Source: JACMMS01 sp043758775
GTDB lineage: Bacteria > Pseudomonadota > Gammaproteobacteria > Burkholderiales > Methylophilaceae
DNA: 64,000 bases
Direction: 5' to 3'
NCBI GenBank assembly: GCA_043758775.1
Contig: JAYVMU010000046.1
Location: forward strand, 1 to 64,000
Part shown: positions 53,601 to 62,744 of the stretch, in pieces
Layout: the number at the start of each line of letters is the position of its first letter
How positions within the stretch are numbered: position 1 is the stretch's first letter
Made by a program: the position numbers and the translations under genes
The notes under the pieces: generated by a model
Seen by the model: the letters and a program-made list of their open reading frames with translations, nothing else
Databases searched by the model: none
What the model was told of the DNA's origin: nothing

Positions 53601-54803
53601 ATGAAAATGTATGATATGCCAGATGCACGTGGTCATTTTGGTCAATTTGGTGGAATTTTTGTCGCAGAAACATTAGTTGAAGCGCTTGAAGAATTGCGTG
53701 TCATGTACGAGAAATATCGTCAAGACCCTGAGTTCTTGGCTGAGTATGCCTATGATTTAAAACATTTTGTTGGCCGCCCCAGTCCGATTTATCATGCCAA
53801 ACGCTTGAGCGATAAAATTGGTGGCGCACAGATTTATCTAAAACGTGAGGATCTTAACCACACTGGTGCGCACAAGGTAAATAACACGGTTGGACAAGCG
53901 CTATTAGCCAAACGCATGGGTAAGCCGCGCGTGATTGCTGAAACTGGTGCAGGCCAGCATGGCGTAGCAACGGCGACGATTGCTGCACGTATGGGCTTGG
54001 AATGTGTGGTGTACATGGGCAGCGAGGACGTCAAACGTCAAGCGCCTAATGTGTATCGTATGAAATTGTTAGGCGCTACGGTTGTGCCTGTAGAAAGCGG
54101 CTCAAAAACCTTAAAAGATGCGCTGAATGAAGCGATGCGTGATTGGGTCACTAATATTTCCAATACCTTTTACATTATTGGTACAGTAGCCGGACCGCAC
54201 CCCTATCCGATGATGGTGCGTGATTTTCAAGCGATTATTGGTATTGAATCCAAAGAACAAATGCAGGACATGCTTGGTCGTCAACCCGATGCTATTGTCG
54301 CTTGCGTAGGTGGTGGGTCTAATGCAATGGGTATTTTTTATCCTTACATTGATGTACCGAATGTGCGTTTAATTGGTGTTGAAGCTGCTGGCCATGGTCT
54401 GGAAACAGGCCGTCATGCTGCACCACTAACTGCAAATAGTCCCGTAGGTGTGTTGCATGGCAACCGTACTTATTTGATGCAAGATGCTGATGGGCAGATT
54501 GTCGAAACGCATTCAATTTCAGCTGGTTTAGATTATCCGGGTGTAGGCCCAGAGCATGCATGGCTTAAAGATATTAAGCGCGCTGAATATGTAGCGATTA
54601 CTGATGATGAAGCTCTGGCAGCATTCCATCAGCTATGTCGTACAGAGGGCATTATTCCGGCTTTAGAAAGCAGCCATGCGCTGGCTTATGCTGAAAAACT
54701 TGCTAAAACCATGACGAAAGATCAAATTATTTTAGTGAATTTATCAGGTCGTGGTGATAAGGATATTAATACTGTCGCGGCTTTGTCGGGCATTACGCTC
54801 TAA
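53601..54803 (+). CDS. trpB: Tryptophan synthase beta subunit
   Basis: TrpB condenses indole and serine with PLP. The 400-aa protein has the PLP lysine in NHTGAHKVNN (about residue 92), the GAGQHGVATA motif and the GGGSNAMG phosphate loop. The ATG at 53601 has GGAG six bases upstream; a TTG at 53589 is rejected as start. Confidence 0.97.
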   Translation: MKMYDMPDARGHFGQFGGIFVAETLVEALEELRVMYEKYRQDPEFLAEYAYDLKHFVGRPSPIYHAKRLSDKIGGAQIYLKREDLNHTGAHKVNNTVGQALLAKRMGKPRVIAETGAGQHGVATATIAARMGLECVVYMGSEDVKRQAPNVYRMKLLGATVVPVESGSKTLKDALNEAMRDWVTNISNTFYIIGTVAGPHPYPMMVRDFQAIIGIESKEQMQDMLGRQPDAIVACVGGGSNAMGIFYPYIDVPNVRLIGVEAAGHGLETGRHAAPLTANSPVGVLHGNRTYLMQDADGQIVETHSISAGLDYPGVGPEHAWLKDIKRAEYVAITDDEALAAFHQLCRTEGIIPALESSHALAYAEKLAKTMTKDQIILVNLSGRGDKDINTVAALSGITL

Positions 54804-54830
54804 AAATAAGTCAAAATTAAAGAAATCAAT

Positions 54831-55628
54831 ATGTCTCGTATTCAATCTACATTTACAACACTCAAGCAACAAAATAAAAAAGCACTGATTCCCTACATTA
54901 CCGCAGGCGATCCACATCCCAAACACACCGTTACATTAATGCATGCACTGGTGAAATCTGGCGCGGATATGATTGAACTTGGTGTGCCATTTTCGGACCC
55001 AATGGCAGATGGCCCGGTGATTCAACGTGCCAGTGAGCGCGCCTTGGTACATAAAGTAGGTTTGCGCCATGTGTTGGAAATGGTGCAGGAATTCAGAAAA
55101 ACGGATGTAGAAACGCCTGTTATTCTCATGGGCTATGCCAATCCTATTGAAGCGATGGGTGCAGATTCATTTGCCAAACGTGCCAGTGAAGCTGGTGTGG
55201 ATGGAGTGCTGACAGTGGATTATCCACCCGAAGAAAGTGCGGATTTTATTAAATCATTACAAGCACATCACGTAGATAGTATTTTCTTATTGTCTCCTAC
55301 AACAGAATCTTCACGTATAAAGTTGATTGTGAATCAGGCCAGTGGATTTTTGTACTATGTGTCGCTTAAAGGCGTTACTGGCGCAGCTAATCTGGATATT
55401 GAAAACGTGACTGAGCGTGTCACAGAAATTCGCACACTCACCAACTTACCAATTGGCGTTGGCTTTGGCGTACGTGATGCGCAGACTGCAAAAAATGTAG
55501 CCAAAATTGCGGATGCAGTCGTAGTAGGTAGCCGCATGGTGCATGAAATTGAGCAATCTACAGAAGAGAATTTAGTGAGTAATGTCACACAATTAATGAT
55601 GGAATTGCGTATTGCGATAGATGCTTAA
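54831..55628 (+). CDS. trpA: Tryptophan synthase alpha subunit
   Basis: TrpA cleaves indole-3-glycerol phosphate and channels indole to TrpB. The 265-aa barrel has the catalytic glutamate in MIELGVPFSDPMADGPVIQ (about residue 49), the second catalytic aspartate in VLTVDYPPEES and the GVGFGVRD phosphate site. It lies 27 bases after trpB and 43 before accD. Confidence 0.97.
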   Translation: MSRIQSTFTTLKQQNKKALIPYITAGDPHPKHTVTLMHALVKSGADMIELGVPFSDPMADGPVIQRASERALVHKVGLRHVLEMVQEFRKTDVETPVILMGYANPIEAMGADSFAKRASEAGVDGVLTVDYPPEESADFIKSLQAHHVDSIFLLSPTTESSRIKLIVNQASGFLYYVSLKGVTGAANLDIENVTERVTEIRTLTNLPIGVGFGVRDAQTAKNVAKIADAVVVGSRMVHEIEQSTEENLVSNVTQLMMELRIAIDA

Positions 55629-55671
55629 ATTGAATTTTTGATTGTAGACTATTGTAATAAAAGGAGCTGGT

Positions 55672-56535
55672 ATGAGTTGGTTAGGTAATTTAGTTGCCCC
55701 AAAAATTAAGCACGTAATCGGCGTTAGAAAGAATATGCCAGAAGGTTTGTGGAGTAAATGTTGCTCATGTCAATCGGTATTATATCGTTCTGATTTAGAG
55801 AAAAATGCCGAAGTTTGTCCTAAGTGCTGTTACCACAATCGTATTTCTGCCAGAGCTAGACTTGATGTGTTGTTAGATACTGACGGTCGCAGGGAAATAG
55901 GTGCAGAAGTACAGCCAGTTGACCCGTTAAAGTTTAAAGATAGCAAAACCTATGCTGACCGCATGAAAGCGGCGCAAAAGGAAGTCGGTGAAAAAGACGC
56001 ATTGATTGTGATGCAGGGTACGATGAACGCCATGCCTATAGTTATTGCAGCGTTTGAGTTTAAATTTATGGGCGGCTCTATGGGCTCTGTCGTTGGTGAG
56101 CGTTTTGTGCGCGGTGTGCAAGCGGCGATTGCAGCTAAATGTCCATTCGTCTGTATTGCTGCCAGCGGTGGTGCGCGTATGCAAGAAGGCCTGTTATCCT
56201 TGATGCAAATGGCAAAAACCAGCGCTGCACTTACTCAGCTTAGCGCAGCAGGTTTGCCTTATATCTCTGTATTAACTGACCCAACGATGGGCGGTGTTTC
56301 CGCTAGCTTTGCCATGCTAGGAGATGTTATTGTGGCAGAACCACAAGCGCTAATCGGCTTTGCTGGCCCGCGTGTGATTGAGCAAACAGTACGCGAAACT
56401 TTACCTGCAGGTTTTCAACGTGCAGAGTTTTTAGTAGAGCATGGTGCAGTTGATATTATTATTGATCGCCGTGAGATGAAAAACAAACTTGCCAGTATGT
56501 TATCAAAACTCATGCGTTTACCTGCTGCAGCCTAA
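55672..56535 (+). CDS. accD: Acetyl-CoA carboxylase carboxyltransferase beta subunit
   Basis: AccD is half of the carboxyltransferase that forms malonyl-CoA for fatty acid synthesis. The 287-aa protein has the N-terminal zinc ribbon (two CxxC-type pairs, CCSC and CPKC, residues 26-48) and the crotonase-fold core with CIAASGGARMQEG and TDPTMGGVSASFA. It has an AGGAG ribosome site and precedes folC by 14 bases, the classical accD-folC pair. Confidence 0.97.
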   Translation: MSWLGNLVAPKIKHVIGVRKNMPEGLWSKCCSCQSVLYRSDLEKNAEVCPKCCYHNRISARARLDVLLDTDGRREIGAEVQPVDPLKFKDSKTYADRMKAAQKEVGEKDALIVMQGTMNAMPIVIAAFEFKFMGGSMGSVVGERFVRGVQAAIAAKCPFVCIAASGGARMQEGLLSLMQMAKTSAALTQLSAAGLPYISVLTDPTMGGVSASFAMLGDVIVAEPQALIGFAGPRVIEQTVRETLPAGFQRAEFLVEHGAVDIIIDRREMKNKLASMLSKLMRLPAAA

Positions 56536-56549
56536 TGGACATCTAATGT

Positions 56550-57851
56550 TTGCATGTGAAAATACTAGTGGCTGAACTCAGTAATTCAAAAAGTCTAGCT
56601 GATTGGCTAGATTATATTCAGGCGCTTCATTCCAAGTCCATTGCAATGGGTTTAGGCCGCGTGGCACAAGTTGCAACGGCACTGCAGTTAAAGCCCCCTT
56701 TTCCTATCATCACAGTTGCTGGCACTAATGGCAAGGGCTCAACTTGCGCCATGTTAGAGCGCATCTATCACGAGGCGGGTTATCGTGTTGGTTGCTATAC
56801 TTCACCACATCTATTACGCTACAACGAACGTGTTCGTGTTGGCTGTGTTGAAGCGGACGATGCAGCATTATGCTTGGCTTTTGATGCCGTTGAAGCCGCG
56901 CGCCGTGGTGTGCCGCTGACCTATTTTGAAATTGGTACGCTTGCAGCTGTCTGGCATTTTATGCATTGTAGTCTAGATGTTGTGATTCTAGAAGTTGGCC
57001 TTGGTGGCCGCTTAGATGCAGTGAATGTATTTGAGCCAGCTTGTGCGATTGTCACTGGAATAGATTTAGACCATATGGATTTTTTAGGTGAAACTAAAGA
57101 GCTGATTGGTTTTGAAAAGGCGGGTATTTATCGCAAAAATATTCCTGCAATATGCGGTGATGCACAGCCGCCATCTAGCTTATTACAGTACGCTGATGAC
57201 ATTGAAGCCGATTTAAAGCTCATTGGACGGGATTTTTCTTGTATCGTTACAGCAGGTGGTTGGGACTTTCAAGCATATGATGAAACTATCGTTAGTTTAC
57301 CTAGGCCTGCGCTGGTAGGAGATTTTCAACTGAATAATGCGGCCTGTGCTATTCAAGCTGTTGATTGCTTGCAACATGTATTGCCTGTCAGCGAATCAGA
57401 AATGCGATGTGGTCTGCAAAATGTGACGTTAAAAGGGCGATTTCAAGTAGTTAGTACTAGCCCTATAGTTATTTTAGATGTTGCACATAATCCACAAGCT
57501 ACCTTAGCTCTGGCGCAAAATCTGCATAGTGAGCAATGTAGTGGCCGTACTCTGGCTGTTTTTGCGATGTTAGCCGATAAAGATGTGCAGGGTGTGATTA
57601 ATGCTATTGCAGTTGAAATTGATGCTTGGTATGTGGCCGATATTGATCATGTTCGTGGCGCAAAAGCACAAGTGCTAACTGATTTTATTGAACAGTCTGC
57701 TATTGAAAAGAACGCGTTTCAGCACCATACCAAAAACTTCAGTAGTGCAATAGATGCTTATAAGCAAGCCTGTATAGATGCGAATGAAAATGATAGAATT
57801 GTTGTCTTCGGATCGTTTTTTACTGTAACAGATGTGATGTCGATTATTTAG
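56550..57851 (+). CDS. folC: Folylpolyglutamate/dihydrofolate synthase
   Basis: FolC adds glutamate to dihydropteroate and folates. The 433-aa protein has the P-loop VAGTNGKGSTCAM (about residue 54), the YTSPHLLRYNERVRV motif and the Mur ligase-type DVAHNPQA segment. The start is uncertain: TTG at 56550, GTG at 56556 and GTG at 56568 are all in frame, and none has a strong ribosome site. Confidence 0.94.
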   Translation: MHVKILVAELSNSKSLADWLDYIQALHSKSIAMGLGRVAQVATALQLKPPFPIITVAGTNGKGSTCAMLERIYHEAGYRVGCYTSPHLLRYNERVRVGCVEADDAALCLAFDAVEAARRGVPLTYFEIGTLAAVWHFMHCSLDVVILEVGLGGRLDAVNVFEPACAIVTGIDLDHMDFLGETKELIGFEKAGIYRKNIPAICGDAQPPSSLLQYADDIEADLKLIGRDFSCIVTAGGWDFQAYDETIVSLPRPALVGDFQLNNAACAIQAVDCLQHVLPVSESEMRCGLQNVTLKGRFQVVSTSPIVILDVAHNPQATLALAQNLHSEQCSGRTLAVFAMLADKDVQGVINAIAVEIDAWYVADIDHVRGAKAQVLTDFIEQSAIEKNAFQHHTKNFSSAIDAYKQACIDANENDRIVVFGSFFTVTDVMSII

Positions 57852-57931
57852 CTGGCTTACCAGCCGCTTAACACAATTAATTGCAGCTCAAGTTAATATT
57901 GATTGAATTGCATATAAATCAGGAAGTAACA

Positions 57932-58588
57932 ATGGCAGTGGATTCGTCTATAGACTTAGAACTTCAGCTAAAAAAACGCGCCCGGAGGCGTTTAGTGGGT
58001 GCCATTGCACTCGTGCTTTTGATGGTGATTGTACTGCCAATGGTGCTACGTGATCGTTCATCTGACCAGCCTAAACAAGAAGTGACCATTACTATTCCCA
58101 ATGAAGTAATCAATAGTGCCGTATCCTCTCAAAAAGTAATAACAGCTCCCAGCCATACTGTAGAACAAGCCAGCTCAAAACCAGCAGTGGATGATGTCGC
58201 AGTGAATAATGAGACCAAGCAAACTGTAATTGTCGATGCAGACTCCAATCAAGCAGCTAAACCAGCAACCAAGCTGCTTGATGAAAAAATAGAAGATAAA
58301 AAACAAGCTGCTACGGTTAAGGCAACTGAGCCAGAGAGTCCAGCTATATCTAATAATATGAAATTTTATGTGCAGATTGGCGTATTCTCTGATGCTGAGA
58401 ATGTAAAAAAATTACAAGCCAAATTATCTGAGTTGGGATATAAATCCCAAACTGAGAAAATCAGCACTGATAAAGGTGAAAAGATTCGTTTACGCACCAG
58501 TACTTTTAAAGAGCATAATGAAGCTGCAATTGCGTTAGAAAATATTAAGTCATCAGGTATGGCGGGTATGGTGGTTAGTCAAAAATGA
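57932..58588 (+). CDS. dedD: SPOR domain protein DedD
   Basis: DedD is a cell-division protein whose SPOR domain binds denuded septal peptidoglycan. The 218-aa product has a cytoplasmic start, one membrane helix (about residues 22-41), a long polar linker and a C-terminal SPOR domain (MKFYVQIGVFSDAENVKKL onward, about 143-218). The ATG at 57932 has AGGAAG upstream; an in-frame leader from 57881 is rejected. It overlaps cvpA by four bases. Confidence 0.92.
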   Translation: MAVDSSIDLELQLKKRARRRLVGAIALVLLMVIVLPMVLRDRSSDQPKQEVTITIPNEVINSAVSSQKVITAPSHTVEQASSKPAVDDVAVNNETKQTVIVDADSNQAAKPATKLLDEKIEDKKQAATVKATEPESPAISNNMKFYVQIGVFSDAENVKKLQAKLSELGYKSQTEKISTDKGEKIRLRTSTFKEHNEAAIALENIKSSGMAGMVVSQK

Positions 58589-59076
58589 CGAGCTTTGACT
58601 ATGTAGTTTTAGTCACTATCGGCTTATCGGTATTGTTGAGTATCATGCGTGGCGCGGTACGTGAGGTTCTATCTCTAATAGGTTGGGTAGTGGCATTTTA
58701 CGTAGGCAGGACCTATACGCATTTATTAACACCTCTATTGCCTGCGGCTATTCCAACAGAATCATTAAAAGTACTAGCTGCATTTTTAATCTTATTTTTG
58801 GCGACCTTGCTGGTTGCCAGTTTAATTTCTATTACTTTATCACACTTACTTAAAAGAATTGGATTAGGTGGGCTTAATCGATTTTTGGGCGGTGTATTTG
58901 GGTTGGCGCGCGGTTTAATTGTTGTCGGAATTTTAGTATTATTAGCTGGGCTAACAAGCCTCCCTAAAGAGCCGCTGTGGCGTAATGCCATGTTTAGTGC
59001 GCCTTTAGAAGCTGTTGTTTTGGCCTGTTTGCCGTGGATGCCGCAGAGTATCGCCCAACATGTCAAATATGATTAA
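58585..59076 (+). CDS. cvpA: CvpA family inner-membrane protein
   Basis: CvpA is a four-helix inner-membrane protein linked to colicin V production, purine gene context and envelope stress tolerance. The 163-aa product has the opening FDYVVLVTIGLSVLLSIMRGAVREVLSLIGWV and the GGVFGLARGLIVV motif. It overlaps dedD (ATGA) and precedes purF, the usual context. Confidence 0.94.
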   Translation: MTSFDYVVLVTIGLSVLLSIMRGAVREVLSLIGWVVAFYVGRTYTHLLTPLLPAAIPTESLKVLAAFLILFLATLLVASLISITLSHLLKRIGLGGLNRFLGGVFGLARGLIVVGILVLLAGLTSLPKEPLWRNAMFSAPLEAVVLACLPWMPQSIAQHVKYD

Positions 59077-59160
59077 CTATTTTGTATAGCTGTGTTGAGT
59101 TAAAGCATTCTGAGTGCAGACCCTCAGTAAAAGGTTTTTAGTGTTTAAGGTGTTAAATCC

Positions 59161-60711
59161 ATGTGCGGAATTATAGGCATTGTTGGTAAAAATCCAGTTA
59201 ACCAGTTGTTATATGATGGTTTGCTGGTGTTGCAACATCGAGGGCAGGATGCTGCTGGTATTGTAACTTGTGATGGTAATACGTTTCATATGCATAAAAA
59301 TAACGGCTTGGTGAAAGATGTTTTTCAAACACGCCATATGCGTAGCCTAATAGGTAATGCAGGGATAGCACATGTACGTTATCCCACGGCCGGTTCATCT
59401 TCAGCCGCTGAAGCTCAGCCGTTTTACGTTAACTCTCCATTTGGTATTGTATTAGGCCATAACGGCAATCTCACCAATTCAGCACAACTTAAGCAAGAGA
59501 TGTTTCGTCAGGATTTACGCCACATCAATACCAGTTCTGACTCAGAAGTATTGTTAAACGTGCTTGCGCATGAAATTGAAAAAACCTCGCAAAACGCGGT
59601 TCTTAATACTGATATGGTATTTGATGCCGTTGCCGGTGTGCATAAACGTTGTAAAGGTGCTTATGCCGTCGTTGCGATGATTGCAAACTTTGGCTTGCTA
59701 GCTTTTAGAGATCCGTTTGGTATTCGTCCTTTAGTGATTGGTAAATCAGAATCTGACAAGGGCACTGAGTATATTGTCGCCTCAGAAAGTGTTGCGTTAG
59801 ATGTATTAGGTTTTCAATTGATTCGTGATGTCGCCCCTGGCGAAGCCGTGTTTATTGATATGCAGGGTAATTTATTCTCACGTCAATGTGCGGAGAATCC
59901 TAAATTAAATCCATGTATTTTTGAATACGTATATTTAGCGCGTCCAGATTCACTGATTGACGGTGTTTCTGTTTATCAAACGCGTTTGGATATGGGCCGT
60001 AGTCTAGCGGAAAAAATTAAGCGTGAATGGTCGGATAAACATATTGACGTGGTGATACCTATTCCCGACACTAGTCGTCCAAGTGCGCTTCAATTAGGCA
60101 TTACATTAGGTTTAGATTATCGCGAAGGCTTTATTAAAAATCGCTATATTGGCCGTACTTTTATTATGCCAGGGCAAGCTTTGCGTAAGAAATCAGTCCG
60201 TCAAAAACTCAACCCCATTGGTATTGAGTTTAAAGGTAAAAACGTCTTGTTAGTGGATGATTCGATTGTGCGTGGTACAACTTCACAGCAAATCGTACAA
60301 ATGGCGCGTGATGCGGGTGCCAATAAGGTCTATTTTGCCTCAGCGGCACCGCCAGTACGTTTCCCTAATGTATATGGCATTGATATGCCAAGTCGAGATG
60401 AATTATTAGCCACAGACCGTACGGATGAAGAAATCTGTAAAGAAATCGGTGCGGATGATTTAATTTATCAGGATTTAGATGCTTTAGTACATGATGTCAG
60501 TATGAATAACCCAGCTATAAAAGTGTTCGATTGCTCCTGTTTTGATGGAAAATATGTCACGGGTGATATTGATGAGGCTTATTTAGCTAATATTGAAGCG
60601 GCGCGTGGTGATGTCAATAAAGAGCATAAACCCTCAAATGCCAGTACGCAAATGGATTTAAACTTGTTGCCAACAGTTGGGCATGAGGATGATGAATTAG
60701 CTGAAGCATAA
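59161..60711 (+). CDS. purF: Amidophosphoribosyltransferase
   Basis: PurF makes 5-phosphoribosylamine, the first step of purine synthesis. The 516-aa protein begins MCGIIGIVG with the catalytic Cys2 after methionine removal, has the glutaminase core HRGQDAAGI and the PRPP motif VLLVDDSIVRGTTS (about residue 362). It is followed by the metZ leader, not directly by a gene. Confidence 0.97.
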   Translation: MCGIIGIVGKNPVNQLLYDGLLVLQHRGQDAAGIVTCDGNTFHMHKNNGLVKDVFQTRHMRSLIGNAGIAHVRYPTAGSSSAAEAQPFYVNSPFGIVLGHNGNLTNSAQLKQEMFRQDLRHINTSSDSEVLLNVLAHEIEKTSQNAVLNTDMVFDAVAGVHKRCKGAYAVVAMIANFGLLAFRDPFGIRPLVIGKSESDKGTEYIVASESVALDVLGFQLIRDVAPGEAVFIDMQGNLFSRQCAENPKLNPCIFEYVYLARPDSLIDGVSVYQTRLDMGRSLAEKIKREWSDKHIDVVIPIPDTSRPSALQLGITLGLDYREGFIKNRYIGRTFIMPGQALRKKSVRQKLNPIGIEFKGKNVLLVDDSIVRGTTSQQIVQMARDAGANKVYFASAAPPVRFPNVYGIDMPSRDELLATDRTDEEICKEIGADDLIYQDLDALVHDVSMNNPAIKVFDCSCFDGKYVTGDIDEAYLANIEAARGDVNKEHKPSNASTQMDLNLLPTVGHEDDELAEA

Positions 60712-60722
60712 TGTAACAAGAG

Positions 60723-60751
60723 TTGACGATTGCGATTTATCGGACTAATAT
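60723..60751 (+). promoter_or_regulatory. Sigma-70 promoter of the metZ leader
   Basis: TTGACG (60723-60728) and TAATAT (60746-60751) are exactly 17 bases apart, close to consensus. Transcription would begin near 60758, within a few bases of the predicted riboswitch 5' end, giving a leader of about 200 bases to metZ. Confidence 0.7.
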
Positions 60752-60755
60752 TAAT

Positions 60756-60833
60756 TTGCGCTGATTTGAGTGACTCAATTTAAATAAAGTCTTACTCAGC
60801 TTGCGAGCGCAATATAAAATCCGCTAAAGCGAG
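60756..60833 (+). ncRNA. SAM-II riboswitch upstream of metZ
   Basis: The RNA follows the SAM-II (metA motif) plan. P1: TTGCGC (60756-60761) pairs with GCGCAA (60807-60812). The conserved TGATTT follows the first P1 strand and TATAAAAT follows the second. The terminal GCTAAA (60823-60828) lies in the pseudoknot: CTC-A-GC-TT-GC (60795-60804) pairs with GC-TAAA-GC-GAG (60823-60833). An extra hairpin (GAGTGACT with AGTC-TT-ACTC, about 60768-60797) enlarges the P1 loop relative to compact members; its 3' strand competes with the pseudoknot CTC. SAM-II elements control methionine genes such as metA, metX and metZ, matching the gene downstream. It is known mainly from alphaproteobacteria. Confidence 0.85.
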
Positions 60834-60881
60834 ATCAAATTGGATGTCAACGTTTCACAGCGTGCATTCAACGTAGTAAAC

Positions 60882-60921
60882 AAACCCGTTTTAGCTATCC
60901 TTAGGCTAGAACGGGTTTTTT
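60882..60921 (+). terminator. Intrinsic terminator used as metZ attenuator
   Basis: Arms 60882-60895 and 60905-60918 pair over 14 bases with one G.T wobble around a 9-base loop, followed by T (60916-60921). It lies after the riboswitch and 39 bases before metZ. The 5' arm segment CGTTTTAGC (60887-60895) is complementary, with one wobble, to riboswitch bases 60823-60831 (GCTAAAGCG), so SAM-free RNA can form an antiterminator. Confidence 0.88.
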
Positions 60922-60959
60922 AATGCCCGAAGTTTTGCTAAAAATTTGAAAGTATAAAC

Positions 60960-62156
60960 ATGACACAAAAATTAAATATTGAACAATGGCGACCAGAAAC
61001 TCTCGGTGTGCGTGCTGGTAGCGAGCGTACTGAGTTTGGTGAGAATTCTGAAGCATTGTTTTTAACTTCCAGTTTTGCATACGGTAGTGCAGCACAAGCC
61101 GCAGCACGCTTTAATGGAAGCGAGCCAGGTAATATTTACTCACGCTTCACCAACCCAACAGTCAGCGTGTTTCAAAACAAATTAGCTGCTATGGAAGGGG
61201 CTGAATTTTGCGTAGCGACATCCAGTGGGATGTCAGCTATTTTGGCCTGTGTGATGGGTTTATGTAGCAGTGGTGATCATATTGTTGCGTCACGTAGTAT
61301 TTTCGGCACCTCCGTGCAGTTATTCAGTAATATTATGGCGCGCTGGGGTTTACAAGTCACATTTGTTTCGCTGACTGATAATGATGGTTGGACAGCGGCG
61401 ATACAAAAAAACACTAAATTGTTTTTTGTGGAAACACCGTCTAATCCACTCACTGAGGTCTGTGATATTGCTGCGCTTGCAAATATTGCACACCGGGCAG
61501 GCATTTTATTAGTCGTCGATAATTGTTGTTGCACGCCTGTCTTGCAAAAGCCTTTGGATTTTGGCGCAGATATCATCATTCATTCGGCAACCAAATACAT
61601 TGATGGCCAAGGTCGTTGCTTAGGTGGTGCTGTATTGGGTAAAAAAGACGTGTTAGAGCCTGTGTATGGTTTTTTACGCACTGCTGGCCCTACTTTAAGC
61701 GCGTTCAATGCATGGGTGTTTTTAAAGGGCTTAGAGACTTTGCATGTGCGTATGGAAGCGCATTCACGTAATGCCTTGGCACTTGCAGGCTGGCTGGAGA
61801 GCCAAGCTGGCGTAGCACGTGTGTATTACCCTGGCTTAACTTCGCATCCACAACATGCTCTAGCCATGCTTCAACAAAAAAGTGGCGGTGGTATCGTGTC
61901 ATTTGACGTCAAACCGCAGAATGGATTGTCTGCTCAAGAAGCAGCTTGGCGTTTAATTGATTCGACAAAGCTAATTTCCATTACGGCGAATTTAGGGGAT
62001 GCAAAAAGCACTATCACACATCCTACGACGACGACGCATAGTCGTGTTTCCGCTACAGCTCGTGCAGAGGCAGGTATTGGTGATGGCCTAGTGCGTATTG
62101 CGGTCGGGCTGGAACATATTGATGATTTGAAAGCCGATTTAACAAGTTTGGCTTGA
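60960..62156 (+). CDS. metZ: O-succinylhomoserine sulfhydrylase
   Basis: MetZ makes homocysteine directly from O-succinylhomoserine and sulfide. The 398-aa PLP enzyme has the PETLGVRAG start, the SSGMSAILACVMGL cofactor loop and the PLP lysine in SATKYIDGQGR (about residue 211); the WNAWVFLKGLETL-like FNAWVFLKGLETLHVRM block is typical of MetZ. The purF-metZ order is conserved in betaproteobacteria. Expression is predicted to be shut off by SAM through the upstream riboswitch. Confidence 0.95.
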   Translation: MTQKLNIEQWRPETLGVRAGSERTEFGENSEALFLTSSFAYGSAAQAAARFNGSEPGNIYSRFTNPTVSVFQNKLAAMEGAEFCVATSSGMSAILACVMGLCSSGDHIVASRSIFGTSVQLFSNIMARWGLQVTFVSLTDNDGWTAAIQKNTKLFFVETPSNPLTEVCDIAALANIAHRAGILLVVDNCCCTPVLQKPLDFGADIIIHSATKYIDGQGRCLGGAVLGKKDVLEPVYGFLRTAGPTLSAFNAWVFLKGLETLHVRMEAHSRNALALAGWLESQAGVARVYYPGLTSHPQHALAMLQQKSGGGIVSFDVKPQNGLSAQEAAWRLIDSTKLISITANLGDAKSTITHPTTTTHSRVSATARAEAGIGDGLVRIAVGLEHIDDLKADLTSLA

Positions 62157-62196
62157 TTAATCAGCTACTAGTTTATTGAAGTTACTGAGCAACTAT

Positions 62197-62222
62197 AAAA
62201 GCGGGTTAAACTCGCTTTTTTC
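62197..62222 (+). terminator. Rho-independent terminator of metZ
   Basis: AAAAGCGGGT (62197-62206) pairs with ACTCGCTTTT (62210-62219, one wobble) and T continues to 62221. It lies between metZ and the converging queD gene and, with A on its left side, may act in both directions. Confidence 0.85.
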
Positions 62223-62255
62223 TATACAACCTTTTAGGTGTTTGGTGCTCTCGTT

Positions 62256-62696
62256 TTAACTCAGCGCATCTGCCCAGCTATTAGGTGTTTCATAAAGACG
62301 AACGCGCTCGAGCTTAAGGTGATTACCAAAAGTATCATGGTAATTGGCTTTTAGAATTTTAAACGCTTCAGCGGCCAGATTTTCTGCCGTTGGTACACAG
62401 TTTATGATGACAGTTTTGTGGTCAGGTAGAGTGTTTAAAAAGTCCAATATCACTTGATCATTTTTATATACTATAAAAGCATGATCCCAAACATCGACTA
62501 GAGCCTGCCTTGCAATGGCTTTGACGTCAGAAAAATCCATCACCATGCCATTTTCAGACATGCCCTCTTGGCTAATAATATCACCACTCAATGTGATTTC
62601 AAGCGCATAGCGATGCCCATGTAAATTGCGACATTGGCTTTTGTGTGAAGGGATGCGATGTCCAGCATCAAATTCTAATCGAGTAGTAATCTGCAT
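62256..62696 (-). CDS. queD: 6-carboxytetrahydropterin synthase QueD
   Basis: QueD converts dihydroneopterin triphosphate to 6-carboxytetrahydropterin for queuosine. The 146-aa protein has the zinc ligands His13 (DAGHR), His26 and His28 (LHGHRY), and the catalytic Cys22 (SQCRNLHGH) that separates QueD from eukaryotic PTPS. The C-terminal glutamate motif VRLYETPNSWA is present. No other que genes are nearby. Confidence 0.94.
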   Translation of the reverse strand: MQITTRLEFDAGHRIPSHKSQCRNLHGHRYALEITLSGDIISQEGMSENGMVMDFSDVKAIARQALVDVWDHAFIVYKNDQVILDFLNTLPDHKTVIINCVPTAENLAAEAFKILKANYHDTFGNHLKLERVRLYETPNSWADALS

Positions 62697-62744
62697 AGTA
62701 TGATTATAACAGAAGAGCAGTTTGGCTAAGATGCCAAAGCAGCG

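Noticed and set aside
56550..56568. A single confident start codon for folC
   Set aside because: TTG and two GTG codons compete without a clear ribosome site; the longest is listed but not asserted.
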